Both the position numbers and the translations under genes were made by a program. A stretch of DNA of 64,000 nucleotides, from assembly GCA_001792895.1 (NCBI GenBank), contig MARA01000070.1, positions 38,501 to 102,500 on the forward strand, written 5' to 3'. Position 1 is the stretch's first letter. Every line of letters begins with the position of its first letter. Below, piece by piece: positions 1 to 11,400 of the stretch. Source of the stretch: Lentinus brumalis (Eukaryota; Basidiomycota; Agaricomycetes; Polyporales; Polyporaceae). The notes under the pieces are model-generated. The model was not told the DNA's origin, made no database searches, and saw only the letters and a list, made by a program, of their open reading frames with translations.

Positions 1-183
1 CCACACTATCCTTACCACTCAGTCCAATTCAAAACAAGACAGCATTCATTTTCTTGCATATACAAAGCATTCGAGACTACAAGGACAGGCCAAGAAAATT
101 ATTACTGTACAAAGCGCGACCGAAGCCCACTAACGCTCCTGTTACTGACACAGGAGGACCGTCCGAGGCGTCCGAAGCAGCAA

Positions 184-2229
184 TCAGGAGTCCCCACCCC
201 CAGGAGCACGGAACCGGAGGAGCTTCGCGACGAGGTCCTGTCCGGGGTCCGTCGCCGCGAGCCGCGAAAAGCTGATCTTGGGAGGCAGCTCCACCCCCTC
301 CTCCTCCGACCGATACTTCCCGAAGGTCTCTCCGGTGAGCTCCTTCTCCCGCGTCATCCGAGCGACGAGCTCGTGGGCCTTCCCCCAGATGTCGTACACC
401 AGCCGGTTGGCCTCCAGCCGGTTCTCCGCGACCAGCCGGTCGAACGGCGAGAGTCCGGACAAGTCCCCCTGGTAGGGGACCAAGAAGGGAGCGGAGAACG
501 AGACCCCCGCAGGCAAGGAGGTCCCCGCAGTCCCGGCAGGAGTCGTCGGAGGCGCAGTAGGAGCGGGCGCGTTCCAGGGAAGGACCTTGAAGACCGCCCA
601 GCCCTTGTGCTTGTCGCGGAAGGCCGCGACCTCCGCGGGCTCGACGGTCGGAGCGAAGTCCGCAGGGATCGCAGTGGGCGCGATGGCGTCGGGCAGACCG
701 AGAGCTCGCAGCCGCTCAGCGAGTGCGTCCTGGTCGACGACCCGGAAACGCGGCCGGTCCCGCTCGAAGATCGCGATGAACCGGACGGCCATGTAGCGAA
801 TGTCGGGGGTGCCGGGGATAGGGACCCAGCCCTCGCCGTTGAAGAGGGCGATGGTCTTGCGGTTCCCTGTCGAACGCCAAGGGTCAGCCACCGCAGAAGG
901 CAGACGAGAGGACGGACTTACAGGACATCTCGCCGAAGACGTTGGAGCCGGCCCACCGGCACCCTTGCGAGTCCTTCAGGCACTTCTGGCAGAGGCCGAC
1001 CTTCCCCGACAGAGAGCAGCGGCCCCCCTTCGAGCGACAGAGGTCGCACTAAGGTCCTACAGGTTAGCGAAGCGATCGCCGCGGCAGGAACGGGCGGAGA
1101 CTTACCGGTCCCTCGAAGGAGAGCAGCACTCCCTCCTCCGAGCTGCCGTGGGGTCGATCTTGGGCTTCTTCCTGCCGCTGCGCCGGCCAGAGCCACTGGC
1201 GGGCTTGCGCTTCTTGCTGCCACTGGGCTGGGGTTCCTGCATCGTGCTGGCGAGCTCGTCGTCCTCGCTGGAACCTTCAGCGTCCTCATCGCCGCCGTCG
1301 TCCTGCGGAGGTTTCTGTCCCTGCGGAGTCTTCGGGCCCGGCGGAGCCTTCGAACCCTGCGGAGTCTTCGGCCCTTGCGGAGCCTTGCGCCCTTGCGGGG
1401 TCTTGGGGCCTTGAGAAGTCGTGCGTGCGGGCGGCGGGCTAGGAAGCGGCGAGATCCTGAAGAGTTTCGCCACGACGTCCGGGGCGAACGGGAGGTACTT
1501 GTCCTTGTCTGTGAAGTCGAGAGCGCGAGGCTCGGAGGGGTCCGCGTTCGCGAGCAAGTTCACTACACACAGGAGGTTAGCGCAAAAAGGGACGCCTCGG
1601 AGGCGTAGGAACGTACCGTAGTCCGAGACGGCGGTCTCCGCCTTCTGGTAGACCTCAAGCCGGCTCCGCGCCAGCTTCAGCTCGTGCTCCAAGTCCCGAG
1701 CCTCCGCGACGTCCGCGGGAGCGTTCCGCCGACCAGGTTTGACGCGGCGCGACACTCCTGGAAGCGGGCCTCGGCGTTCTTGATGCCTTCCTGGTGGAGC
1801 TGGACTTGCGCGTGAAGGAAGTCCGCGTCCCGGGCCAGGACCGCCTGGCTGCACTTGCGGAAGAACTCGCGCTGGAGCTCCGCGGGGGCGTGCTCGCTGA
1901 AGGTCCCCCAGAACGCGGGAAAGCGGGACCGGTATTCCCCGCTGGGTTCGGAAGGCGCGGCCTCCTAGAGGATTCAGTCGACCGCCCGGTTGGCCCCCGA
2001 TGGCTCCGACAAGCAGGACGAAACTCACCAGGTAGCGGAGGAAGTGCTCCGCGGCCTCCCCGTAGTAGCGGCCCGAGTAGGGGTGCAGCTCGTCCAGGAC
2101 GAAGCTCTCGACGAAGGAGGCGAAGTTCGAGGCGTTGGTGAAGTCCTCGGGGTCGCTGAGGTCGACGTTAGGAGAGAGAGGGGCTGCCATGTTGAAGCGT
2201 CGAGGAGGGAGGAAGAGGTCAAGGAGCAC
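184..2229 (-). CDS. Unknown multi-exon protein with a Zn2Cys6-like cysteine cluster
   Basis: I do not recognise this gene. Reading down the minus strand, exon 1 starts at Met ~2191 (or 2229) and ends at a GTGAGT near 2018. Further exons are joined through GTACGT (~1615), GTAAGT (~1105) and GTAAGT (~918) donors. The middle part has a charged, coiled-coil-like stretch, a repetitive Pro/Gln/Lys tract built on PQGPKT units, then a basic NLS-like run (KKRKPASGSGRR). The exon at ~1050-920 holds C-x2-C-x6-C-x8-C-x2-C-x6-C, the spacing of fungal Zn2Cys6 clusters, followed by CRWAGS. The last exon (~866-184) is unassigned. The frame breaks near 1735 and near 1160; a one-base indel at each would fix it, so this is either a young pseudogene or contains assembly errors. 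The basic tract plus cysteine cluster hints at DNA binding, which is inference only. Confidence 0.55.
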
Positions 2230-2419
2230 GAGCGACCGAACGCGCCCGACGGTAGGTCTTTAAGGGAGCCTCGGAGGCAAAAAATTTCGCGTCCTCAATC
2301 ACGAACGAAGGTCAAACAATCAGGAAGCACCGGGATTCGCGACGTCACCGCGCCCTTCGCCGTCAACGGAGTTCATCCGCTGTCATGCCGAAACGAGTAA
2401 CTTTATTTCCGCTTTAGGA

Positions 2420-3239
2420 CTATTCTACGGGCGCTCCGTCGACGCAGCGCGCCCTCCGCGCTATCCGCACGCCCTCCTGAGGAGTTCCCCGTCTCCGATC
2501 CTTCCTAGGCGTCCGAGCCCTCGACGATGTCTCCCCCGCGTCGACGTCGTACACCACTCGCACCGGCGAGTCCGCTCCTAGCAGAGCAAGGTCAGACCGT
2601 GCGGCACGCGTAGGAAGGGAGCGCTTACGAGCAACTGCGCGAGTTTCGCTTCGGAGCCGGCCATCCTCGAGTGCGATGCGCTCGCGGCGGAGCTCTTCCT
2701 GTCGCTCCGCGAGTCGATGGATCTCCGCAGTAACACGGAAGGCCAGGGCCAGGTCCGGCCGTCGGGAACGATTCAGCACTAGGAGGCACTCTCGGGCGAC
2801 CTGAAGCTCGCGAGAGACGTCCAGTTCCTCGGCAGACACCGCGGCCAAGCGCAACGTCCGGCGGGAGCTGTCTATCCGGCCCAGGAAGTCTCGCACGACA
2901 GCGTTCCGGAGGTCAGCCTCGATAGGCCACTCCGATAAGGTCGTCCGAGTACGCTCACATAGTCCGAACACCTGTCCGGGGGTGCATCCGAGGATCATCA
3001 GCCCGTCCTGGGCAGCAATCAGCACCGAAGGCGGTCCGGAGAGGATAGGGACGTACCAGGAGATCAGCTATCGTCGACATGTCGCGTTGCAGCTCGGCCT
3101 CGTCGTCGCCGAAATTTCCAGACTCAAGGTCCGCTTCAAGGAGAGACACCGCACCATCGGCGTACCGAAGGGCATCCTCCCTCACGGTGAGACGGAGCTC
3201 AGGCCAAGTCGTAGGTCCGTTCGGCATGGCGTTCGACAC
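2420..3239 (-). CDS. Unknown two-exon protein, about 256 aa
   Basis: Exon 1 is 3239-3057 and begins MSNAMPNGPTTW. A GTACGT donor and a CCCAG acceptor remove a 49-nt intron, and exon 2 (3007-2420) runs to a stop after DGAPVE. The product is charged. Residues ~130-190 contain a likely coiled coil (EIHRLAERQEELRRERIALE), and the C-terminus is Arg-rich and basic. No catalytic motif or signal peptide is visible. It lies about 190 bp from the cysteine-cluster gene (184-2229), on the same strand and with the same high GC, so the two may belong to one unit; I cannot show that they are co-regulated. The reading frame is intact on both sides of the intron, which supports a real gene. Confidence 0.5.
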
Positions 3240-4424
3240 TACCGGACAGTTCTGGATGGTACGGCGACCTTAAATACTCGCGGGAGTCAGGCTATCGATG
3301 GTACCGTTCCCCCTCAGGCCCCACCCGCCAATCGGATGGACCGAGGACGGTCCAGATTTCAGTGGGGAGGGGATGATAGGTACGGACACGTCTATGCACG
3401 GAATTTGCGCCCTTTCGGAAGGTCCGTCGGAGCGAGCCCAGTACTCCCGACCGTCCTACAGTGGCCAGTACGCTCGTCGCAGCACCGTACTCCTTCCCTA
3501 TCGCTCCGTCACCTTTCCTACCGTCCGAACCCCGCACAGGCCGGACAACGCGGTCTGCAGCTCGTCCGCACCGAGCGGTGGCCTGTCAGACAGTTCACGT
3601 CCTCGACGAGGCATCTAGCCGCAGTTCCGAGGTCTCGTACGCAGTCTCGGTCACGGACGCATGGTCGGAGGGGTTCTGGAGCGTCCTCCACGCCAGTTGA
3701 TTGGTCGAGGTGGTTATCGCCGGAGTTGGAGCTCCGCGCCACCATCTTGGGTAAACGTCGGTCGCCAGCGCCTCGAACCGGTTGGGGCTCGGCACGCGCG
3801 CTGGTTGGTTAGCTGTGGTTAAAGGCTGACAGCAGGCCCGTGCGCAAGGAGCTCCGCCCGCCCCTATTGGCTCAGGACCGTTTGCGAGGGCTTTCCGAGG
3901 CTTGCGTGCTGTCGTTAGGGTAGCTTTGCTTTTGTACCTTCGGTAGCGTGGTGTGCAATTCAGATTCCGTTCTCCCCACAGTTCAGCTCTAAGTCTACCG
4001 CCGCCGCTCCGTGCTCACCGTTGAAAGTATCGCCGTCACCGTCAAGAAGTCCTACCGCCGTCGAGTCGATAAGTTCGAACCCGTTTCATCCGCTACTATC
4101 TCCGTGGTCTCCTCTCCGTGTCCTACGTGGTTCGCACCCGTCGCGTCCGTGCGTCGGAAGTCTCCTCGCCGTCCGGGCAGGCACCGTTGAGTCCTCCCTA
4201 CCGTCCCGTCTCCGTGCCGTTCCCTCCATTCTTCTCCGTGGTTTCCGCGTCTCGTTCCGGACGCTCCTGTCGGTCGGGAGTCGTACGTAGCCCTCCTGGA
4301 CATAGGTCTCCGTTCAGTTAGGGTTGGTTAGGAGCCTCTTCCCTCCTCGCATATAAAATACGTGCATACAGTCCTTGGCTGGAGATTTGTGTGGTGTTAT
4401 CCGCTCATTTCGCCCCTTGGCGTA
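3240..4424. other. GC-rich stretch without a supported gene; includes LINE 3' end
   Basis: No open frame here looks coding. The part next to 4425 should be the 3' untranslated region of the minus-strand LINE, because the LINE frame ends in a TGA at 4427-4425. I could not see a poly(A) or other clear LINE end. The rest is CCG/TCCG-rich and may be the promoter side of the gene at 2420-3239. Confidence 0.4.
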
Positions 4425-4452
4425 TCAACGGTAGGCGAGCTTCTGTGTGATG

Positions 4453-4640
4453 TGTTGTAACAGGAAAACGGGCACACGAGCGAGCGACGGCGAGCGACGG
4501 ATGGATTCAACAACTAGGGAAACTACAGGCTGTCGAGCGTACTGTAGATGGCGCCGAAACTTTAAGGTTTCGGCGAACTCCGAGCTGTACAGTACGAAGC
4601 GCTGCGCCGGGCCGTATGGGCGCGCGGCTTACTTACAACA
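4453..4640 (-). repeat. 3' LTR of gag-only element
   Basis: 188-bp twin of 5698-5885. A purine run reading CTTAAGGGGCG on the minus strand (4641-4651) abuts it and fits a polypurine tract. Confidence 0.92.
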
Positions 4641-4675
4641 CGCCCCTTAAGCCTGCGACCATACCAAAGAATACA

Positions 4676-5542
4676 TCAGTAGAGACGGATCACCTCAGGG
4701 GGCTCCTCGTCTGAATCGACCTCCAGTCGTGCCATGCGCGTTGACAGGCGCCCCTCCACCTCGCCTCCATCCCCTTCAGCTCCTCGAGTCTTCTTCGGCT
4801 TGGAGAGTGACTTGGGAGTCGGGCACTCACGAATATAGTGGCCAACACCACCGCACTGGTGGCACGTGACGTCTGAGCGGGCCACGAGGGCAGACAGGTC
4901 GGAGAAATCCGAGATGCTGGCCTGGCTGCGGCTGAGCTGAGCCTCGAAGCCGGTGATGCGGGTGGTGACAGCGGCAATGGTGAGCGAGTCGAATGGAAGC
5001 GACTCAAGCTGGGTCAGCACGGGGGCATACTGAGGGGGGAGGCCTTCGGTGATGACAAGTATGATGTCGACGGTAGTGGCGGGGCATGGGGTATGGGAGA
5101 GCTCGAGCGCTCGAGCGCGAACTCGACCAATCCAGCGAATGGCAGACTCGTCCTCGGACTTGACCATGCGGAGGAAGGAGCGACGGAGAGAGAGAGCGGA
5201 ATTGACTGAAGAAGAACGATGCACCTGCTCCAACGCTTCCCACATCTCGCGAGGGTTTTCCATGCCCATCACGAAAGGCACCTGGGAAGGATCGATACTG
5301 AGGATGATCTTCGACCTGGCCATCTCCCGCTTCTTCTGCTGCACCTGCAACCCCTTCGGACCCTTCGGCATCTCCTCGGACGGGACCTCGAACGCAGGAC
5401 GGACGACATCCCAGAGGTCCAACGCGACGAGGACTGCGACCATCTGAATGCGCCATACCTCGTAGTTGCCCTCGACGAGCAGCGCAACACGGAGTTGACT
5501 GGGCTTTTCGTCCATCTTGAATGGTAGGGACCAGGGGGACAA
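4676..5542 (-). CDS. Copia-type Gag protein with CCHC zinc knuckle
   Basis: 288 codons from 5542; Met10 at 5515 (MDEKPSQL) is an equally good start. The N-terminal half has the Copia gag pattern (retrotran_gag_2/UBN2-like): an early W, then LWDVV, a middle MWEALEQVH and LRRSFLRMVK. A classic C-x2-C-x4-H-x4-C knuckle (CHQCGGVGHYIREC) lies at about residue 230. The tail is acidic (DSDEEPPE). In this family Gag packages the RNA into virus-like particles in the cytoplasm. It is the only gene between two intact LTRs, and the frame is unbroken, in contrast to the decayed LINE around it. Confidence 0.88.
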   Translation of the reverse strand: MSPWSLPFKMDEKPSQLRVALLVEGNYEVWRIQMVAVLVALDLWDVVRPAFEVPSEEMPKGPKGLQVQQKKREMARSKIILSIDPSQVPFVMGMENPREMWEALEQVHRSSSVNSALSLRRSFLRMVKSEDESAIRWIGRVRARALELSHTPCPATTVDIILVITEGLPPQYAPVLTQLESLPFDSLTIAAVTTRITGFEAQLSRSQASISDFSDLSALVARSDVTCHQCGGVGHYIRECPTPKSLSKPKKTRGAEGDGGEVEGRLSTRMARLEVDSDEEPPEVIRLY

Positions 5543-5682
5543 AAAGAAAAAGGGTAGGGACAGTAGTGCTCGGTGTCGAAAGAGGCGTAGTCGAACTGCG
5601 GTGGCTCGGGAGGTTACCGACCGTTTGCGAGCGGTTGAGAACGAGTTGGCGACGAAGACAGCAAGAACGAGCGGATTAAGCT

Positions 5683-5697
5683 GCAGGGCTCATAACC
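5683..5697 (-). promoter_or_regulatory. Primer-binding site matching the anticodon arm of initiator tRNA-Met
   Basis: Directly next to the 5' LTR the plus strand reads GCAGGGCTCATAACC. This is the anticodon stem-loop sequence of fungal initiator tRNA-Met as I recall it for yeast. Drosophila copia is known to prime from a half tRNA-iMet at the same internal place, so this points to Copia ancestry. Confidence 0.75.
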
Positions 5698-5885
5698 TGT
5701 TGTAACAGGAAAACGGGCACACGAGCGAGCGACGGCGAGCGACGGATGGATTCAACAACTAGGGAAACTACAGGCTGTCGAGCGTACTGTAGATGGCGCC
5801 GAAACTTTAAGGTTTCGGCGAACTCCGAGCTGTACAGTACGAAGCGCTGCGCCGGGCCGTATGGGCGCGCGGCTTACTTACAACA
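5698..5885 (-). repeat. 5' LTR of gag-only element
   Basis: 188 bp with the 8-bp inverted ends TGTTGTAA/TTACAACA. It is the 5' LTR because gag reads on the minus strand. It matches 4453-4640 without a difference that I could find. Confidence 0.92.
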
Positions 5886-6360
5886 TGATGCAGTTCAGTT
5901 TTGCGCCCGAGAGTGTATACTCCGATGGAATTGCTAGCAAGACTTCGTCGTTATCATTTTTCTCTGCCCCTTCCGCAGCTAACCTATTGGCCGCCTCATT
6001 TCCAGGGTGGCCATCATGGCCTTTAACCCACTTGTAAACCGAGTGAGCTTTCCTCATTCTCAACTGCGCCATGATAGCCTTGGTAATCTGGGCATTCCTC
6101 TGCAAGATATACCCTGTATCTTCATGCCTCCGATGCCATTTGGTGAGCGAGTCCATGACCGTCTTTGAGTCTGTGATGTGTCTGACCCGAGTGAAGTCAC
6201 CAGGCAGACGCACCGCCATCAGCGTGGCCACCGCCTCTTCAGTCTGATTCAACTGTTCTAACGTTTCCAGGAGCCGCAGACTTTTGTTCAATGCTTGGTT
6301 CCCGCCGACGAAGACCCCTGCACCGACACGTGCATTTGCCTCGCCATTATTGGTACACAC
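5886..6360 (-). pseudogene. LINE RNase H domain
   Basis: RNase H landmarks: CTNNGEANARVGAG at the start, QTEEAVA (catalytic E), TDSKTVMDS (catalytic D), WVKGHDGHPGNEAANRLA (H/D end box). RNase H removes RNA from the RNA/DNA hybrid. The gag-only element is inserted a few codons before the end; without it, the frame continues TQKLAYR and stops at 4425. Confidence 0.82.
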
Positions 6361-6479
6361 TCCAGCCCTGCAGGAACATATTGATACGCAGGTCAGACTG
6401 CTGTGGTCTGCACGTCTTAGGGACGTGGTTAGCCAGGAGATCGTCTGCTAGGTACACCCACAGTGGACGCTCTGTGCTG

Positions 6480-8012
6480 AAGTCGAGATATGATTTAAAC
6501 CACATAATGTCTATTGCCTCATTCCTGGCGTGCAGATCCAGAACACTTAGGCCTCCTCACTCTACAGGCAGGCAGACATGGCTCATCCCTACTGGGGAGT
6601 TGTGCTTGTCATCCCAGAGATAGCTGCACATGACCTTCGTGAGCCATTTAACAATAGGCTCAGGCATACGCTGAACATTCATCAGATACTGAGTCATACC
6701 CCCCACTATCATTTGTAGAACATGTTTCTTACCGATGACTGTAGAATGGCCATTCCGCCATCGCGCCATCGCTTTCATCAACGGCTGTCGCATCGCGACC
6801 ATCTTTGTGAGTACAGTTGACCATAGGTCAATCTGGTTAACCTCATTTCCAAAGAAGGCACCCAAAATTCGTACCGGTTCGCCGTCTCTGGCCACATGTA
6901 CGTTAGTTGGGAAGTTCTCCCAATTCCCTGTCGGGTGGTATGTATCCGCTACTCTCTGTCTGTACTCGGAGGAGCCTATTGGGATAATCTCTGTTTTCTG
7001 CAGGTTGAATCACGCTTTTGCGGCCGAACACCAGGTGTCGAGGATCGACTGGAGCACGGCGAAGTTGTCGTCCGACGAGACATACACGGTCATGTCGTCC
7101 GTGAACAGGGTAGCCTTGAGCACTTCTCCGGTGCATGGAATACTGAGGCATGTCAGGTCTGAATGTCAAATCATCGCCGAGAGAGGTTCAATGGCAAGGT
7201 CGAACAATAAGGAGGAGAGGGGGACGCCCTGGCGTACTCCCGATAAACCTGATACGGTCTACTCAGAATGCCATTGATCATGACTGACGTGTTTGCGTTT
7301 GCATATAGGGATTCTACTAGGTTCACAAATTCGTCAGGAATGCCAAATTGGCGAAGAACTCGCCAGAGATAGTCGTGCGCGACTTTGTTGTATGCTTTTT
7401 CCTGGTCCAGTGCGACTATTGCACCATCAGCCCCATTTTTCTCAGCCCATAGGGTCATCATCCGGGCTAATTGAGTATGATTATGGATTTTACGGCCAGG
7501 TACGAAGCCTGCTTGCAACTTGTGTATCAAGTCCGGAGCAATGTCCGCTAACCGGACTGCCAGGGTTTTGCTAAGCAATTTATAGTCTGTATTCAGGAGT
7601 GTTATTGGGCAGTAATTGACAATCTTAGACTGCTCTCCCTTCTCCTTATAGATGGGAGCAATCCAGCCCTCTGCAAAGGAAGTAGTTGCGCTCACCCCGT
7701 GGGTCCACATATCCTCAAAGGCAGCTCGCAGCAGCACCAACATGTCAAAATCCTGACAGTCAGGGAAGCGGGAGTCCTCTGAGTGCCTCGCGTGCAACAT
7801 CTTCCAAAGTTCAAAGCAAATTCCGTCCATACCTGGAGCAGACCCATTCTTTGAGAATCATAAGGAAAGTTCGCACTCCTCGTATGTTATTTCGCCATGC
7901 AGCTCCTGGCGTTGTTCATCTGATACTGACACATTGAGGCTGTTCAAGGCTGTCCGAATATCCTGCTCACGCTCATCCGCTGGTTTCATACTCAGCTCAT
8001 TGCGCTGAACAT
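6480..8012 (-). pseudogene. LINE reverse transcriptase
   Basis: RT blocks are clear: SAPGMDGICFE (~7835), FAEGWIAPIYKEKG (~7670), LLNTDYKLLSKTLAVRLA, QAGFVPGR (~7500), VALDQEKAYNKV (~7410), then in a shifted frame RQGVPLSSLLFDLA (~7220) and the FTDDMTVYVS catalytic box (~7090; the usual Y/F-x-D-D). A thumb-like region (LGAFFGNEVN, YLWDDKHNS) continues to ~6557. At least three frame breaks lie between 7880 and 6540. In the intact family this enzyme copies LINE RNA at the nicked target. Confidence 0.82.
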
Positions 8013-8390
8013 TGTTACGACTGATCGTCGAGGGGGATCAGGGAAGACTCACGAGACGAGCAGGGGCGTCGACGAGCACTTGTGCAGCGAGAGCGGAGCA
8101 AGGCTCGACGATCAGGGCTGGGGACAAGATGTATTGAGAGAGGTATCTACAGAGCGAAGTACAGCTTGGCTTACCTGGGGACAAGAGGTCGAAACTGAGG
8201 GTCCCCAGGTAGCGCTGGTGGTCTTATATACATGAGGGAAACAACAGCGTCAAAGACAATAGCGTGAGAGACATCATGGATGAAGACAATAACGTGAGAG
8301 ACTCAGAGAGAGACCATGGGAATCGTGATGATCGAACAATAGGATGACTGGGAAAGGAAATGAATAGTACCGGGGAGGCTGTTCGTAACA
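8013..8390 (-). repeat. 3' LTR of Gypsy copy 1
   Basis: 378 bp and nearly identical to 13897-14275. A purine-rich tract (minus strand TTGGGAGGGGGGTAC, 8405-8391) immediately precedes it and is the polypurine tract. Confidence 0.92.
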
Positions 8391-8420
8391 GTACCCCCCT
8401 CCCAAGGGTCGTGTCCGCAC

Positions 8421-11400
8421 GACCTAACGGTGAGATGTTGGGTGTTGCGCGTAGAATTCCATAACCCGCTGTGGAGCATGGGTCAGGTTTTCTGCAGGCT
8501 CCCAGCTGTCGTGTTCGGGACCCCATCCCTTCCACCGTACGAGGTACTGGAGCTTCCTTCCTCGTCCGTAGCGGCGAGACTCCAGCACCCGCTCAACTTC
8601 GTACTCCTCTTCTCCTTCCACTTCAATCGGTGCAGGCTCTGGTGGGTGCCGGCCCGGTAAAGAGCTGTGCTTGTGCGGCAGCAGCAGCGACACATGGAAG
8701 ACTGGATGGATGGGTAGGTCTTTTGGTAGACGGAGTTCATAGGCAAGGTTGCCAACTCGGCGTACCACTGGATAGGGACCTGCATACCTGTCCACCAACT
8801 TCCGAGGCATCCCTGTGACTCGCAGGTTGCGAGTGTCCAGCCACACCTTCTGACCTGGCTCAAAGACCGGAGCGTCTCGAGCATGCTGGTCAAAGTGCGC
8901 CTTCATGCGTTCCGCAGTGAGTGTCAAAGCTGCAGTCGCATCCTCCCGGGCCCGTCGTAGTTCCTCGCGACGACTGTCTGCCGCAGGAACCTCAGTGGGT
9001 AGCATGGGGATGTGGAACTGTGGCTCGAACCCGTAGAGCAGGTAGAAGGGTGAATACCCTGTGGAGGAGTGGACATGAGAGTTGAACGCAAACTCTGCAA
9101 TGGGCAACCACTGCACCCAGTCGTCTCGGCGGCGTGAGCAGAACATCCGCAAGTAGGCTTCCACCTCCTGGTTCCACCTCTCTGACTGTCCGTCGGTCTG
9201 GGGGTGGTACGCAGTGGACAGTGCACTCTCAATGCCGAGACCCTTAAGAATGGCACGGAAGAGCTTGCTGGCAAACTGGGGGCCACGGTCGGAGATGATC
9301 TTTCGTGGTAGTCCATGGAGGCGGAAATACTCCCGTATGAAGTTGTTCGCCGCACCCTCGGCATCGATCTCGTCTCGACATGGATGAGATGCACTAGCTT
9401 CGCATGCCGGTCCGCAATGAGCTGCAGCGCGTTGTACCCATCAACCTCTGGTAGGCCGGTGATGAAGTCACAGGTCACAACCTGACCAGGGCCGTCTGGG
9501 ATCTCGTTTGGCTGCAGCTGACCGTGCCGTTTGCCATGGATTGGCTTGCCTCGTCGACAGGTGTCACAGGTTCAACATAGTTTTTGATGAACTGTGTCAT
9601 ACCCGGCCACCAGTAGTTGCGGCTTACTAGCTCAATGGTCTTCCACTGGCCTGGGTGCCCAGCGGGTGGTAGGTCGTGGTGCAGGCGAACAATATCTGCC
9701 CGTAGTGCGCGATCGTTGGGGACGTAGACCTTGCCTCGATAGAGGAGAAGACCTTGCTCGACGTTCCAGTCCACCAGATCATTCTGCAGCCGTGCTGGCC
9801 CGAGTTGTTCCACCTTGCGCAGTGCCTCTGCCACCTCTTTCTCGCGGTCTCCACACTCTCGGATCCGACGCAGAAGTGACTTCTCCGGTACAAGGGCCAG
9901 ATGTCCACGTCTAGCAGCCAGAGAGCGGAAGTGACTAGGCTGTAGCACCGTGCGACCTTGGTTGTCATCTGCGTCGTCTCGCTGGTGGTCAGGGCGACGG
10001 GATAGTGCATCTGCTCGACCGTTAGATGTGCCCGGTTTGTGTGTGATGACGAAGTCAAAACGAGAGAGGTAGAGAGCCCATCGAGCCTGCCGTCTGGTGA
10101 GGTTCTGCGCCGTACGCCAGTATTCAAGATTCTTGTGATCTGACTGAATCTCAAATGTACTGGGCAGTCCTTCGAGGTAGTGGCGCCACGCCTGGAGGGC
10201 ACGAATGATTGCGAGCATCTCTTTGTCATAGATCTCGTAGTTGCGCTCGCATCATTCATGGATTCGGAGTGGAAGGCGATCGGGTGCCACTTTCCATCCT
10301 CCCCCTCCTGCGACAGCACCGCTCCTGTGGCAAACCCAGAGGCGTCGACTTCCACACGTGTGGGACGGTCCGGGTCATAGATGCGGAGTACGGGACTTGT
10401 CAGGAAGCACTGCTTCAGCTCCTCAAATGCCCGCTGCTCCTCCTCTCCCCATTGCCAAGGGACATTGCCAGTCAGCCTGTCTAGAGGCTTGCAGATGGCG
10501 CTGAAGTTCCGGATGAAGCGACGATAGAAGTTCGCAAAGCCGCGAAACTTCCTGATGTCTGACACATTGCGGGGAACTGGCCAGTCTGCGATGCCCTTGA
10601 CCTTCACCGGGTCCATCTCACCTGGTTCTCGGACACGAACATCCCGAGGTACTCCACTTTGGTCTGCTCGAATTCGCACTTCTCTGGTTTACAGAACAGG
10701 TCATGCTCCTTCAGACGCTTCAGGACCTCTCGGACAAGGGTGCGATGTTCATCAAGGTCATTCGTAAAGATGAGGATGTCGTCGAGATAGACGGTGACCT
10801 TGCCGAGAATGATGAGGTCCTTGAAGATGTCATTCATGAATGCAGAGAAGGTGCTGGGGGAGTTGGCCAGACCAAAGAACATGACTGTGGGTTCGTAGAG
10901 TCCCCGGTTGGTCACGAAGGCCGCTTTCCACTCGTCGCCTGTCTTTATGCGAACATTGTTGTACCCCCAGCGAATGTCGAGCTTCGTGAAGTACTTGGCC
11001 TTCTTGAGTCGATCCATCAGTTCCGAAACCAGCGGCAGCGGGTAACGGTTCTTAATGGTGATGTCGTTTAGTCTCCGATAGTCCTGCACAGGGCGAAGAC
11101 TGCCATCCTTCTTTTTGACGAAGAAGAAGGGAGAGGACATCGGTGACTTCGACTCGCGAATGTAACCCTTGGCCAGGTTTTCTTCAAGAAACTTATCAAG
11201 CTCGACCTGCTCGTTCGGGGATAGAGGGTACACCTTGGAGTGGAACATCTTGGCATCAGGAACCAGCTCAATAGCGTGATCATAGGGGCGATGGTTGGGC
11301 AACCGTTCTGACGCCTCCTTTGAAAACACACTAAGGTACTCATGGTAGTGTTCCGGCACCAGTTGTTCGACAGGACGAGCTGGCCCCCGTTTCTGGTACT

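Larger units (their letters stand above)
4453..5885 (-). mobile_element. Gag-only LTR retrotransposon (TR-GAG type, Copia-like), complete
   Basis: Two 188-bp direct repeats (4453-4640 and 5698-5885), identical as far as I can read, start TGTTGTAA and end TTACAACA. They are flanked by a perfect 5-bp target duplication TGATG (4448-4452 and 5886-5890). The 1,057-bp interior has one minus-strand gag-like gene and no protease, integrase, RT or RNase H. A primer site follows the 5' LTR and a short polypurine run precedes the 3' LTR. The element sits near the 3' end of the LINE coding region. Identical LTRs mean recent insertion. It must be mobilised in trans by a full-length relative, which is inference. 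Confidence 0.92.

Noticed and set aside
373..1608. Long plus-strand open frame of 411 codons
   Set aside because: Arg/Ser-rich low-quality composition; it is antisense to the spliced minus-strand gene with the cysteine cluster, and results from high GC.
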